A stretch of DNA of 64,000 nucleotides from Kitasatospora purpeofusca (GCF_000718025.1 NZ_JODS01000021.1:70202-134201), one strand, 5' to 3'; positions 8,853 to 18,622 are shown, counted from the stretch's first letter. Numbers and translations: made by a program. Notes: generated from the sequence alone by a model not told the origin.

Positions 8853-9317
8853 CGAGTGTGGGGGTACGCCGCCCCACAGCCCCGAGCCGCACTGCGCGCC
8901 GTCGGACTTGACCGCCTCGTCACCTTCGAGACCGACGAGCCACCCCTTCGGGCCCGCTGCTACTACTCCAATCTGCGGTGGGAACGCACACTCGACGATC
9001 GCCGACGGGCGGATGTAGCAGAGCTGAACCGAGGAGCGTTCGGCAGCTGAAACCGCCGGGAGGCCAAGCGCGGCGAACTAGCAGCCGCCAACTACGCATC
9101 CTGGCCCTGGCATGTCCGGCGACAGAGTCTGACCCCCTTCGCCCGGAGCCGGTCGTGGCGGACGCCGTCGATCCTGCAAAGCATTCCGGCCGCGCTCGGC
9201 GGACCGGACGGACCGTGTCACCGGGCGTGCGGCAGTGCGATGCGGCCGTGAGCTCCATCGCAGTTGTGGGTAGCTCGGTCTACTGTGGCTTGGAGGTGGC
9301 ATCGGAGGTGCGCAGCT
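8853..9317. other. No gene seen; leader of the HNH-NTPase gene
   Basis: There is no recognisable protein on either strand in these 465 bases. The last part must hold the promoter of the downstream gene, whose ribosome site GGAGG is at 9304-9308. Confidence 0.4.
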
Positions 9318-12005
9318 GTGGCGAGCTTGAGGGACGCTGACCGCCGGTTGCTGTGGGGTCGATCTGGCAACGAGTGCGCGTTCCGGGACTGCGGAGCCGC
9401 ACTGATCGAGGCTGTCGATGGCAAGACGGACGCAAAGGGGCATCCCATCGCCGTGGCGGTTGGGGAGGAAGCCCACATCGTCGCCGTGAAGGACGATGGG
9501 CCTCGCGGCGATCCGAGCATGCCTCTGTCGGAGCGCAACTCCTACCACAACATGATCTTGCTCTGCCCGGCGCACCACACCATCGTCGACCGGGACAACG
9601 GGCGCCACTTCACCGTGCAGGAACTGCACGACATGAAGGACGCTCACGAGGAACTCGTGAGCCAGCGGATGTCGGCTGTCCAGCGGTCCCGACGGCAGCG
9701 CGAGGAAGGACTCGCGGAGATGGCCGTCCTGTCCCGCGCACGGCTGATCGCCCGATGGGCCGCGGCCGGCCTGAATGACGACCTGAGCAGCGCACTCGCT
9801 GACGACCCTTCGGTTGGTCGGGAGCGAGATGCACTCCGGGACCTGCCGCAGCAAGGTGTCGTGGTCCTGGAAGGCGACTACGGATCCGGGAAGTCAGTGA
9901 CGGTCGAGAGGCTGCATCAGACCGACATCGAGGGGGCGACCGAGGACCGCGACGCTCCACTTCCTCTGTACCTCTCGGCCCGCGACGTTACCGGACCGCT
10001 GCAGGCTGCGGTTGCGCGAATGGTTGAAGCTCTGGGCGATCCAAGCCGCAACGGTGTCCGGCTCATCCTGGACGGGCTGGATGAGGCCGGAGCGAGCCGC
10101 GCGGCAGACCTGCTGACCGAAGCGAGAGTGATCGCGAAATCGTGGCCCCACACCCGGATTCTGGCAACGGCACGACCTGGCCTGGACCTCCTGACGGAAG
10201 AACGCATCACCCATCCGGTGATGAGCTACGACGAGGCCATCACATTGGCGCGACGGGTCGGCGGACCCGGTGCCGCCCTCTACTCCGAGTCCGAGGCCGT
10301 CAGCGAAGCGCTACTCCTGCCGCTTTTCGTGATCATCGCAAGTTTGGACCGCATCGAGGGCCGGGCGGCTCCGCGATCCCGGGTGGACTTCCTGGACGAC
10401 CTCGTGGCCCGGGCTTTGCGCCGGCCTGGAGCAGACCATGATCCGGCGCAGTCCGCACTGGAGCGCCTGGCTGTCCTCACCATTGAGGCGGGGGGACCGA
10501 TCCCGGCTGGCGAGATCGAAAGCGAGTCGGAGGTACGGGTCCTGGTCGCGTCCCGTCTCGTCAGCCGGCGCGGGCGTACCATCGCCTTCAGCCTTCCCGT
10601 GCTCGAGCAATACTTCGGCGGGAAGGCAGTGCTGGCCAAGGGCTTTCCAGTCGGGGCACTGGACAGTCCGGCGGCGCTGGACCGCTGGCGCTACCCGCTA
10701 GCGCTCGCCGTGGCCGGTGCCGGATGGGAGCGCTCTGCTGCTCTCCTGGAACCGATCGTGGCTCGCCATCCGGGCGTCGTCGCCTGGATCGTCCGGGAAG
10801 CGGTGCCGGAGGCAGGCGGTGGGCTTTCCTCCCCTCCTCCCGCTGTCGAATGCGCTCGACGGATTCATCGCGCTCTGACTGCATGGCTCCCCTCACTCAC
10901 CCCGGCGGCGGGCCTTCTTCGGCTCGGCAGCCCAGGGGGCTCGTCACTCACCGTCGGTGTCCTCGCCAGTGACACGGGACTTCTCACCGTGGCCCGTAGC
11001 GCGACCGAGGCGGGAGCTGAGACGGTGGTTCGGCTGCCAGCAGGCCTCGACTGGGATGAACTGAAGGCATTTCGAGGACCGGAGGGCTCGACCAAGAACG
11101 GATGGCCTGCAGCTGACTACCCGGCCTGGCCGTGGCGGTGGACGCTGGACTGGATTGCCTCGCAGTTGGAGCCGCTGCTTCGGCGACGGAGGCTCAGTGA
11201 CGGACTGGCCGGCCCGGCGGCCCTCGAACGTCGGTGGGAACTGTGCCGTGCACTTGTCGGCGACCGAGGCCTACTGGTCCCGCCGATCGAGGCCGAGGCA
11301 GTCGTCCGGGCCGCGCGTCGACACACCGACGAGCCGAATCTGAGACGGGTCACCTTCGCTTCCGGACGACCCGTGACGGCCAGCGCGGAGGACCTGCGAA
11401 ATCTGGTGGATGGCCTCGAGGCCGGCCGTGATGTCGAGCCGGATGGCAAGATCCTCTGCCCCTACCCGGGCCCCGATCGTTCGGACGGTGGCCGATGGGT
11501 CATGGACCTTTTCAGCGATGACGCTCTGACACAGCTCGTGACGCACGTCCACGCAAATGCCCTGGCCATCTACAGAGAGATGTGCGAGGCATGGTTTCCC
11601 CGCCTGATCCCTACGCTGGGGCTGGCGTGCATTCTGCCCGTCCGCATCACGGGCTACGTCACCCGCACCGGTGGCGGCGGCACGACCGGCTTCGCCGAAC
11701 ACGGATACTCGTTCCGCATGGTCCCGCTGCCGGTGGAGGAGAGCGATCAGGTGGAGTTCCGGTACCTGGCACACGGACGGGAGGAGGTCGACGAGGCCGA
11801 ATATCTCGCCCGTCGCGAAGAGAAGCGGCGGGTCATCCGCTTGATTCACCCGGACTCTGAGCCCTGGGCCCGCCCGAGAGTCGGCGAGGCCGCTCTATCC
11901 GCCCCAGATGAGACACCGGCAACCGACCTTGCATACTCGTGGCTCTGGGAAGACCTCCGCACATTGGGCCTTGTAGCAGGCTTCCCGCCACGGTCCGGCT
12001 GGTGA
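9318..12005 (+). CDS. HNH nuclease fused to a NACHT-type NTPase, candidate defence protein
   Basis: The protein is 895 residues from the GTG at 9318, which has GGAGG 9 nt upstream; an in-frame TTG at 9264 lacks one. Residues 15-115 form an HNH endonuclease: zinc-type cysteines C20 and C25, an EEAHI box with H53, N78, C83, and the histidine pair at 86-87. A P-loop follows, GDYGSGKS at 186-193, then a NACHT/STAND-style Walker B, RLILDGLDE, at 247-255, and ATARPGL at about 290 in the sensor-1 region. The remaining 550 residues look like a helical sensor domain of unknown type. NACHT and STAND NTPases fused to nucleases (Avs, bNACHT) sense phage and degrade DNA. The gene stands alone between two integrase fragments. 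The domain calls are direct; the defence role is inferred. Confidence 0.8.
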   Translation: MASLRDADRRLLWGRSGNECAFRDCGAALIEAVDGKTDAKGHPIAVAVGEEAHIVAVKDDGPRGDPSMPLSERNSYHNMILLCPAHHTIVDRDNGRHFTVQELHDMKDAHEELVSQRMSAVQRSRRQREEGLAEMAVLSRARLIARWAAAGLNDDLSSALADDPSVGRERDALRDLPQQGVVVLEGDYGSGKSVTVERLHQTDIEGATEDRDAPLPLYLSARDVTGPLQAAVARMVEALGDPSRNGVRLILDGLDEAGASRAADLLTEARVIAKSWPHTRILATARPGLDLLTEERITHPVMSYDEAITLARRVGGPGAALYSESEAVSEALLLPLFVIIASLDRIEGRAAPRSRVDFLDDLVARALRRPGADHDPAQSALERLAVLTIEAGGPIPAGEIESESEVRVLVASRLVSRRGRTIAFSLPVLEQYFGGKAVLAKGFPVGALDSPAALDRWRYPLALAVAGAGWERSAALLEPIVARHPGVVAWIVREAVPEAGGGLSSPPPAVECARRIHRALTAWLPSLTPAAGLLRLGSPGGSSLTVGVLASDTGLLTVARSATEAGAETVVRLPAGLDWDELKAFRGPEGSTKNGWPAADYPAWPWRWTLDWIASQLEPLLRRRRLSDGLAGPAALERRWELCRALVGDRGLLVPPIEAEAVVRAARRHTDEPNLRRVTFASGRPVTASAEDLRNLVDGLEAGRDVEPDGKILCPYPGPDRSDGGRWVMDLFSDDALTQLVTHVHANALAIYREMCEAWFPRLIPTLGLACILPVRITGYVTRTGGGGTTGFAEHGYSFRMVPLPVEESDQVEFRYLAHGREEVDEAEYLARREEKRRVIRLIHPDSEPWARPRVGEAALSAPDETPATDLAYSWLWEDLRTLGLVAGFPPRSGW

Positions 12006-12026
12006 ACCCGCCCCGTCGACGGGTTC
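12004..12026 (+). terminator. Short hairpin at the end of the HNH-NTPase gene
   Basis: GAACCCG (12004-12010) pairs with CGGGTTC (12020-12026) across a 9-nt loop, overlapping the stop codon. It is a plausible but weak terminator. Confidence 0.4.
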
Positions 12027-12187
12027 TTCGCTGCCCGTCTTCCGGGGCGAGGTCGACGCAGTACGTCCACGACCCGTGACCCGCCTCCTCCAGCAATCGC
12101 ACGCACCACGGACCCAGCTGCTTGCGGTGCTCGTCCGTACACCCGCACCGCCGGTAGACCCGACCCCGCCGCACACGCTGTCCCATG
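12004..12187 (-). pseudogene. Tyrosine integrase remnant, N-terminal part
   Basis: The minus strand from the ATG at 12187 reads MGQRVRRGRVYRRCGC, then WCVRLLEEAGHGSWT and RRTRRRGGF, after which the resemblance stops at about the stop codon of the HNH-NTPase gene. The same phrases begin the integrase at 33019-34035, and VYRRCGC also begins the intact one at 12650-14005. Only about 60 residues survive. Together with 8590-8852 it frames the HNH-NTPase gene. Confidence 0.75.
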
Positions 12188-12543
12188 AGCTTCCCCTTCG
12201 CCCGATCGGGCGATCTTGGGACCAAGAGTCGATGCTCGGTCGGGCGTGGCGGCAGAGTGTGAGGGGCGGTGCGCGAGGCACGTCAGAACCAGACGGCGAC
12301 GACACGCTCAAGACGACACACCGCCCGGAAGATCACTGCCCGCAACCGATGGGTAAGCGACCATGATCGGCCCGCAGGAGCTGGCCCTGCGGGCCGGCTG
12401 ACGGCATCGACACAGGGGCAATCGGGCCGGAACGACGCCGCTTGCTGAAGGGCCGACAGGTCTCGATCACGGGCCGTAGCTGTCGCGGGGCGGTCGGCCT
12501 GGGGACCACTTTGGGACCACACCTGATGAGCGCCTATGGACGC
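12188..12543. other. No gene seen; spacer before the tRNA-derived repeat
   Basis: These 356 bases lie between the integrase N-terminal remnant and the 43-bp att repeat. Open frames exist but carry no recognisable protein. It is probably the attachment-proximal end of an older integrated element. Confidence 0.4.
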
Positions 12544-12586
12544 CTGGGGGTCAAGGGGTCGCAGGTTCAAATCCTGTCGTCCCGAC
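12544..12586 (+). repeat. 43-bp tRNA-Pro-derived attachment repeat, left copy
   Basis: This is identical over 43 bases to 34025-34067. It reads as the 3' part of a tRNA-Pro gene from the anticodon loop (anticodon GGG at 12546-12548), through a T-arm with the GGTTCAAATCC signature, to the acceptor strand and discriminator base. The 5' half of a tRNA does not precede it and no CCA follows, so it is an att fragment, not a working tRNA gene. The intact integrase ends 64 bp to the right. Confidence 0.85.
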
Positions 12587-12649
12587 TGTGAAGTCGGTTG
12601 TGAGAGCTGGTACTTGGGAAACCGAGTGCCCGCTCTTCTTGTTGTGGCG

Positions 12650-14005
12650 TCAGCTGGTGGTCGCACGGTGGTCGCCGGGCCACATCGGCCAGGGTGCGGT
12701 CGGTTCGTCTGTGCGGGGCTGCTGGTGTGCGGGCAGTTGCCGGTGGGGGCGCGGGTTCTGGTGCCAGGGGCGCCGGGCGCGGCAGACGGTGCGGCCGAGT
12801 GCGGCGCGGTCGGCGTTGTCGAGGATCCAGCCGACGGCGTCGACGGCCGCGCGGGCGGCGAGGAACGTCAGGTCGGTGTAGATGTTCGCGCTGGTGGACA
12901 GGGTGCGGTGACGCAGGGTCTTGGAGATGACGGGCAGGGGGACGCCGGCGGCGGTGGCGAAGCTGGCGGTGAGGTGGCGCAGGTCGTGCAGCGCGATGCG
13001 GGGGACGCCTGCTCTGTCGCAGAGCAGGTGGAAGCGGTCGAGGACGTTCTTGGGGTGCAGGGGGCGGCCGTGGCGGTGGAAGACGTAGCCGGCGGCGGGG
13101 GTGGTTTCGCCGAAGGTCCGTGGAGCGGCCCGGTCTTCGAGGGTGTCGACGACGCGGTCGGACAGGGCGACCCATGCCTTGCTGGACCTGGTCTTGGGGG
13201 CGGTGAGCAGGAGCCGGTTGTTGTCGACGACGGAGAGGGTGGCGCGGACGAAGAAGACGCGTTCGGTCAGGTGGACGTCGTCCCAGCGGAGGGCGAGGGC
13301 TTCGCCCTTGCGGATGCCGGTGCCGATCATGAGTTCGGCGAGGTCGGCGTAGAGGGGGTCGGTGACGTGGGTGAAGCGCAGGAAGCGGGCGGTCTGCTCC
13401 TCGGTCCACAGGCGTCTGGGGGCTGAGGCCGGGCGGGGGAGCAGTGGGGGTTTGGCGGGGTTGCGGGCGAGGCGGCCGTCGTGGACGGCGGTGGACAGGG
13501 CACTGGATAGCGCAGCGAGGATCCGGTGGACGGTGACCCTGCCGCGGCCTCGGCGCAGTTGGGTGGTGACGAACGCCTGCAGGTGCTGGCGGGTGAGGTC
13601 GATCAGGGGGACGGTGCCGAGGGCGGGGATGAGGTCCTGTTCGGTGTAGGCGCGGTAGCGGGCCATGGTGGTGGGCTTGAGGCGCAGCTCCGTCTCGCTC
13701 AGCCAGTCCCTCAGGTAGTCGGCGGTGCGCTGCCTGGGGTCGGTGATGACGCACAGGGCCAGGCCCTCGTTGAAGCGCCGCAGTGCGGTGCGGGCGTCGA
13801 TCTCGTCGGGGAAGCCGGCGCGGCGAACGGTATGTCGGTGGCCGTCGACGGGCGGGGTGTCGACGGCGAAGACCCAGGTGCCGTGGCGGGGGTCGGCGGC
13901 GAGGCGGGGGCAGGCGGTGCCGAGCTGGTGGCGGTGGTCGTCGCGGCAGCCGCAGCGCCGGTAGACGCGCCCTCGGTCGAACGTGCGGGTGGGTGAGCAG
14001 CGCAT
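12650..14005 (-). CDS. Tyrosine site-specific integrase, intact
   Basis: This 451-residue phage-type integrase starts at the ATG at 14005, with GAGG 8 nt before it. An N-terminal VYRRCGC region is followed by an SAM-like core-binding domain and the catalytic domain with its usual set: arginine in GTGIRKGEAL, lysine in TAPKT, the LHDLRHL box, a histidine in LRHRTLSTS, and the nucleophile tyrosine in SANIYTDL. It should catalyse insertion and excision at the tRNA-Pro repeat whose left copy is 64 bp beyond its stop. Two broken relatives lie at 12004-12187 plus 8590-8852 and at 33019-34035. No excisionase gene was recognised nearby, although small reading frames could have been missed. Confidence 0.92.
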   Translation of the reverse strand: MRCSPTRTFDRGRVYRRCGCRDDHRHQLGTACPRLAADPRHGTWVFAVDTPPVDGHRHTVRRAGFPDEIDARTALRRFNEGLALCVITDPRQRTADYLRDWLSETELRLKPTTMARYRAYTEQDLIPALGTVPLIDLTRQHLQAFVTTQLRRGRGRVTVHRILAALSSALSTAVHDGRLARNPAKPPLLPRPASAPRRLWTEEQTARFLRFTHVTDPLYADLAELMIGTGIRKGEALALRWDDVHLTERVFFVRATLSVVDNNRLLLTAPKTRSSKAWVALSDRVVDTLEDRAAPRTFGETTPAAGYVFHRHGRPLHPKNVLDRFHLLCDRAGVPRIALHDLRHLTASFATAAGVPLPVISKTLRHRTLSTSANIYTDLTFLAARAAVDAVGWILDNADRAALGRTVCRARRPWHQNPRPHRQLPAHQQPRTDEPTAPWPMWPGDHRATTS

Positions 14006-14191
14006 GATGATCGCCTCGAAGGGTCGAGCGCGCGGGTCTCTCCCTTCCAGTGTGCGCCCGCAGGGGCGACCACCGTGCGACCACCCGGCCACGAAAACAC
14101 TGATTGACCTGCGGCTCTCCCTTGACCAGCGGCCAAGGGAGAACCGGTCGGCCGCCGGGCTGCGCCGAGTGCGCTGCCGCTCGGGGCTCGG

Positions 14192-14914
14192 TCAGACGAG
14201 GCGGTCTCGGTTCGCGGCTGCGGTGTCGCGGACGAGTTGGGCGAAGCGGTCGCGGCTGCGCCGCTGGTGTTCCTCGGCCTGTTCGTCGGTCCAGTCCTGG
14301 GCGTCGCCGAGGTCTTCGTCCGTGTCGAGGTCGTCGTACTCGGTGTGGAGGAGCCAGCAGCCGTGGATGCCGGTGAGGAGGTCTTCGAGGAGGTCGCGGG
14401 CCGGGCGCCGGGGGTCGAGGGGGGTGAGGCGCAGGCCGGTGTCCTCCGGGTCGGCCTCCTCGTCGTCGGTGTACTCGGTGAGGGCGTCCTCGAGGTTCTC
14501 GAGCTGTTCGCGCAGGCCGGCGGGGTCGGGGAGGAGACCGTCGGCGACGTGCATGGCGTGGCGTACGAGGCCGGTGACGACGTCGTACGGGGTGGCACCG
14601 TCCTCGATGAGGCCGAGGACGAGGGTGGGGGTCTCGTGGGGGAGTGCCTCGATGTTGTCGGCTTCCAGGACCACCTGGGCGGGGTTGCCTCCGGAGGCTT
14701 CGGCGGTGACCTCGGCCGCGGCGGCGAGCCAGTGGGCCGCGGCGACGGCGGCCGCGGTCGGGTCGACGGTGGAGAAGAGCTCGGCGGTGCCGAACGGGTT
14801 CTGTTCCAGCAGTCGGTCGGCGGCGGCGACCTGGACGGGGGAGGCGTCCTCGCGGCTCAGCAGGACGGCCTGCCGCGCGCGGCCGCCGAGGTCGCCGAGT
14901 TCGGAACTCTCCAC
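14192..14914 (-). CDS. Uncharacterised acidic protein carried on the integrated element
   Basis: This is a protein of 240 residues, alanine-rich and acidic, with LIEDGATPYDVVTGLVRHAMH in the middle and a very acidic, helical C-terminal third (DDLDTDEDLGDAQD). I recognise no family. The GTG at 14914 is the first standard start, but coding-like sequence (LIESANRVGRALHHLDNPDL) continues upstream into the stop of the preceding gene. A CTG start overlapping that stop (CCCTGATC) is possible and would add about 32 residues. A degraded copy of its C-terminal half follows the right att repeat at 34185-34397, so the gene belongs to this family of elements. Confidence 0.6.
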   Translation of the reverse strand: MESSELGDLGGRARQAVLLSREDASPVQVAAADRLLEQNPFGTAELFSTVDPTAAAVAAAHWLAAAAEVTAEASGGNPAQVVLEADNIEALPHETPTLVLGLIEDGATPYDVVTGLVRHAMHVADGLLPDPAGLREQLENLEDALTEYTDDEEADPEDTGLRLTPLDPRRPARDLLEDLLTGIHGCWLLHTEYDDLDTDEDLGDAQDWTDEQAEEHQRRSRDRFAQLVRDTAAANRDRLV

Positions 14915-15012
14915 AGCGGCGAGTTCGGTGGCGGCCTCGGCGAGAACGGCCTTCGTGAGGTCGGGGTTGTCGAGGTGGTGGAGGGCCCGGCCGACGCGGT
15001 TCGCGGATTCGA

Positions 15013-15339
15013 TCAGGGGCTGTAGGAGACGACCATCGAGCCGCCACTGGGGAGGTTCGGCTTGGCGATGGCGTCGAGGGCCTCGCCGAAGTGACCGCGC
15101 TCCCGCTTGCGGCGCCAGGCCTCGCTGTTGGGCTCCTGGGAGCCGGCGGCGCTCGCGGGGTGGGTGTAGGTGCGCCAGGCGGCGTCGGAAAGGTGGCTGA
15201 GCGCGCGGGCCAAGCCCAGGAGAACGGAAGTCCCGGCCTCGGCGGGGAGGGTGGCGACTCGGGTGGCGAGGTCTCCCTCGCCCGTTCCCCAGGCGGCGAT
15301 CAGCTCACTCCGGTCGGGGTCGATGCTGTAGCGGGTCAC
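15013..15339 (-). CDS. Uncharacterised small protein
   Basis: This is a protein of 108 residues. I chose the GTG at 15339 because TGGAGG lies 8-9 nt upstream; an ATG at 15393 has no ribosome site. The sequence is mixed alpha-helical with a basic patch (EAWRRKRERGHFGEAL), and I know no family. The stop overlaps the likely start region of the gene at 14192-14914, so the two are probably translated as a pair. No role can be assigned. Confidence 0.6.
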   Translation of the reverse strand: MTRYSIDPDRSELIAAWGTGEGDLATRVATLPAEAGTSVLLGLARALSHLSDAAWRTYTHPASAAGSQEPNSEAWRRKRERGHFGEALDAIAKPNLPSGGSMVVSYSP

Positions 15340-15544
15340 GAATCCGTACCTCCAGAACTGCCGCAGTGCACTGTCGCAAATGCCGAGCCTCATTCTGACC
15401 GACCGACGGGAAGTGGATGCACAGGTGCAGGCCGCTATGCCGGGGTGCGAAGTCGGTTGCGGTGAAGTGGAGTTCGGGATCTGCATGGGCCGCGCTGGAG
15501 GGTCACGATGAATCCGCTGGGCGGCGACCGTCCCAGCCCCATGG

Positions 15545-15745
15545 TCAGTGGAGGAACTGGGCCAGGGTACCGGCGAGGGCGCTCGCAAGGGTGAGGACAG
15601 TGGCGAAGGCTACGGCGCCGCGTGTCAGCGCTGCAGGAAAGGTCGCTCCGTCCAGGCGCGCGAGCAGGCCGGCGGCTGCGGCCACCAGAAGTGCGAACAC
15701 GGCCACGAGAGCGGTGGCGAGCAGAACAACGGCAGTACGGTCCAC
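15545..15745 (-). CDS. Small integral membrane protein
   Basis: This 66-residue protein is almost entirely hydrophobic. One membrane helix runs through TAVVLLATALVAVFALLVAA and a second through the C-terminal half (GAVAFATVLTLASALAG). The GTG at 15745 has AAGGA about 8 nt before it. It is divergent from the HTH-ATPase gene starting at 15872. Small two-helix proteins like this are common on Streptomyces plasmids and integrated elements (compare the Spd spread proteins), but I cannot assign it to one. Confidence 0.55.
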   Translation of the reverse strand: MDRTAVVLLATALVAVFALLVAAAAGLLARLDGATFPAALTRGAVAFATVLTLASALAGTLAQFLH

Positions 15746-15871
15746 GATGCTGTCCTTCGAACGGTTCGGCTGTCGGTCCGGCCCAAAATGGCGCAAACGG
15801 CGTCCGTCCGGGTCCGCCCTGGACGATGATGAACGCCGTCGGACACCGACGGACCGGAGATCGGAGCGCGC

Positions 15872-18042
15872 ATGAACGGGCCGCAGGGCCAAGGCGACCG
15901 GGAGCAGTCACTCCTACTCCTGCGCTCGGTCCTGTCCGACCGTCTGGCCTCCGCCCGCATGAGCAGGACCCTCCTCGCAGCCAGAGCCGGACTGGGCCGC
16001 ACCACCGTCCACGAAGCACTGCGTGCCGACGGGAACGTGCCGTCCGCGGAAACCGTCGCCGCCCTGGCGACCGCACTCGGCCTGCCCGAGACGCAGCGCC
16101 GGGAACTGCTGGAGCTCCGCCGGACAGCAGCAGATCTCGGGACCGTCCCGGAAACGGCCCCGGGCAGGCCGATCCGTACCTGGGACCCGCACGTCCTGGA
16201 GGTCCACCCCGCCGGCACCGCCGACGGCTCACCGCAGACCCAACCCGGCTACGTGCGCCGCGCCCACGACGAGGTCCTGGCCAACGCGGTGCACGCAGCG
16301 CAGAACGGTCACAGCCGGATGCTGGTGCTGGTCGGATCGTCCTCGACGGGCAAGACACGGGCCTGCTGGGAAGCCGTGCAACCACTCTCGGACAGCGGAT
16401 GGCGACTGTGGCACCCGGTCGATCCCACACGCTCCGAGGCCGCGATCACGGGCATCGGGCGCGTCGGCCCACGCACCGTGCTCTGGCTCAACGAGGCCCA
16501 GCACTACCTCGGCAACCCGAAGACAGGCGAACATATCGCCGCCGCCCTCCACACCCTCCTGAACAACCCCGACCGCGCACCCGTCCTCGTTCTGGGCACC
16601 CTGTGGCCGGAGTACGCCGACCGCTACGCGACCCTGCCGGAGCCCCACGGCACCGACCCGCACAGCCGCGTCCGCGAACTCCTCGCCTACCGCACGCTCA
16701 CCGTCCCCGACACCTTCCCCCGTACGGCGCTGGCCGCGGCTGAAGCTCTCGCCGGAGCCGGGGACGAACTCCTCGCCGCCGCCCTCACCCGTGCCGCCGC
16801 ACACGGACGCCTCGCCCAGGAACTCGCCGGCGCCCCCGAACTGCTGCGCCGCTTCGAACACGGAGCCCCCCGGACCCGCGCGCTTCTGAAAGCCGCTATG
16901 GATGCCCGCCGACTCGGCGTAGGCCTTCACCAGCCGCAGGACTTCCTCGTCACCGCCGCCACCGGCTACCTCGACGACCACGAATGGGAGGAACTCCCCA
17001 CCGACTGGGGCGAGGCCGCCCTCGCAGACACCACCCGACGCGTCCACGGAAAACTCGCGCCGCTGCGCCGCATCGACCCGCGGCGCGCACACCGTCCCCT
17101 CGGCCGGCCGGTGCCCGGCACGCAGGCCGGGCTGCCGGAGGAGGCGGGAGCCACCTCTTCCTCTTCCTTTCGCCTCGCCGACTACCTCGATCAGCACGGC
17201 CGCGCCATTCGCTGGAGACTCTGCCCACCCGCTTCCTTCTGGTGGGCCGCCTACGCCCACCTCGACAGCCCCGACGACCTCGACCGCCTCGCCGAGGCAG
17301 CCCAGGACAGATACCGCATGGAATGGGCGTCCATGCTCAGGGACCGGGCCGCGCACCTCCGCGCGGGCGAAGCGCCCACCGGAGCGGCACAGGACAAGGA
17401 GCAGGGCGGCGCCCCCAGGCGGCCGGACGGATCGCAACCGACGACACCGACGCGGTTCTCAGGCCCGCGTTGGCGCGTCTGCGGGCCCAGACCGAAAGCT
17501 GGAAAGGCGCCGAGATCCTCTACCGGCAGGCCGCCGACGCCGGATACACCGCTTCCCGGACCGAACTAGCACGGCTGAGGGAACAACACGGTGACCTGCA
17601 GGGCGCCGAAGCACTCGTTCAGCGCGCCGCTGTCGCCGCGCACGGCACTGTCGTGGCCGAGCTCACCCGACTGGGTGAGCAAGGCGGCGACACGAAGGGT
17701 ACGGACGCCCTCTACCGGCAGGTCGCCGAGGCAGGCTACGCCGCCGCCCTGACCGAACTGGCACGGGCGAGCGGACAGGAGCCCGACCCAGCAGGCGTAT
17801 TCGCACGACCGGCCGTCGATGCCGGCTACCACGCCGCATTGACCGAGGTGGGACGGATCAGGGAACTGCACGGGGACACGAACGGCGCGCGAGGCCTCTA
17901 CCGGGAGGTCGCCGCCACCGGCGACGCCGCGGCCCTGTCCGAACTCGCCCGCCTGGACGAAGACACCGGACCGCAGGAAGCCGTGGCATTGCCCCGCCAG
18001 TTGGTGGTAGCAGAGTCCATGCTGCCGCATCCGCCGAGCTGA
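15872..18042 (+). pseudogene. HTH-ATPase-Sel1/TPR repeat protein, broken by a frameshift
   Basis: The first frame (15872-17569) encodes an N-terminal Xre helix-turn-helix (MSRTLLAARAGLGRTTVHEA), a Walker A loop GSSSTGKT near residue 155, and a Walker B-like VLWLNEAQHYL. Similarity then jumps to another frame within a G/C-rich stretch at about 17401-17425. That frame carries five or so degenerate 33-36-residue Sel1/TPR-like repeats (LYRQAADAGY, LYRQVAEAGY, LYREVAATGD) and stops at 18042. Joined, it would be about 720 residues. Proteins of this architecture are frequent in Streptomyces, probably signalling ATPases. A single-base sequencing error is an alternative to a real frameshift; otherwise the repeats are not translated. 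Confidence 0.65.
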
Positions 18043-18313
18043 GTCGGATCCGTCAGGGTTCAGCCCCCTGGTTGCTGGAACGGGCCATCGCCCGTTGTTT
18101 CGTAGGACATCGCCTGGCTCTACCTATGTGAACGGGTTCTGGTCCAACTTCCGGGATCCGTTGCTGATTGAGGGGGCCACGCCGACCAGGAGCAGGTTGT
18201 GGGCAGAAGCTGGGTGCGACGGATGTGTGCTGGACGACGGCCGAAGTGCTCGTCGACCGCACGGCAAAAACCGTCCCGGGAGTGGTCCGGTTCCTTCGCG
18301 GCACGGTCGTTCC

Positions 18314-18622
18314 GTGACTCGACTTCACAGCAGTTCGGCCACGTTGGTGGTGCGTACCGACTTTTCCGGCCCCGCTTCGTGGGAGCGTCTACGCAAGGTC
18401 CTGGCCACCCCGAACGAGGACGGGTTCCTTTCCGACATCGAGCTCGTGGACGATCCCTGCTTCGCGGCTGAGACCTGTGCCGAGGCGAGGAAGCTACTGC
18501 CGGGCGACTACCGGCACCCGCTACTCGTCCTGGTGGACACGGTGGCGCTTGGCTCGCTCACCGGTCGCAGCGCCGCCGGACCGGAGTCAGTGCCAGGTCC
18601 GATGCGTACGGGTGGCGAGTGA
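18314..18622 (+). pseudogene. DUF6924-like fragment, C-terminus lost
   Basis: From the GTG at 18314 the frame reads about 75 residues resembling DUF6924 proteins of Streptomyces: LVVRTDFSGPASWERL, then GFLSDIELVDDP and LLVLVDTVALGS. The conserved end of that family (the FRVVP and NNLSIANMDF part) is missing, and the frame runs into unrelated sequence before stopping. It is probably a decayed gene. No ribosome site is evident. Confidence 0.5.

Noticed and set aside
12544..12586. Complete tRNA gene at either 43-bp repeat
   Set aside because: The bases before both copies cannot form the acceptor, D-arm or anticodon 5' strands; only the 3' half is present.
12536..13426. Plus-strand frame crossing the left att repeat
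   Set aside because: Gly/Val/Asp-rich antisense shadow of the integrase; its first part simply translates the tRNA fragment.
12567..15047. 826-codon minus-strand open frame over the integrase region
   Set aside because: Consists almost wholly of Arg/Pro/His codons; a frame shadow of the integrase and the gene at 14192.
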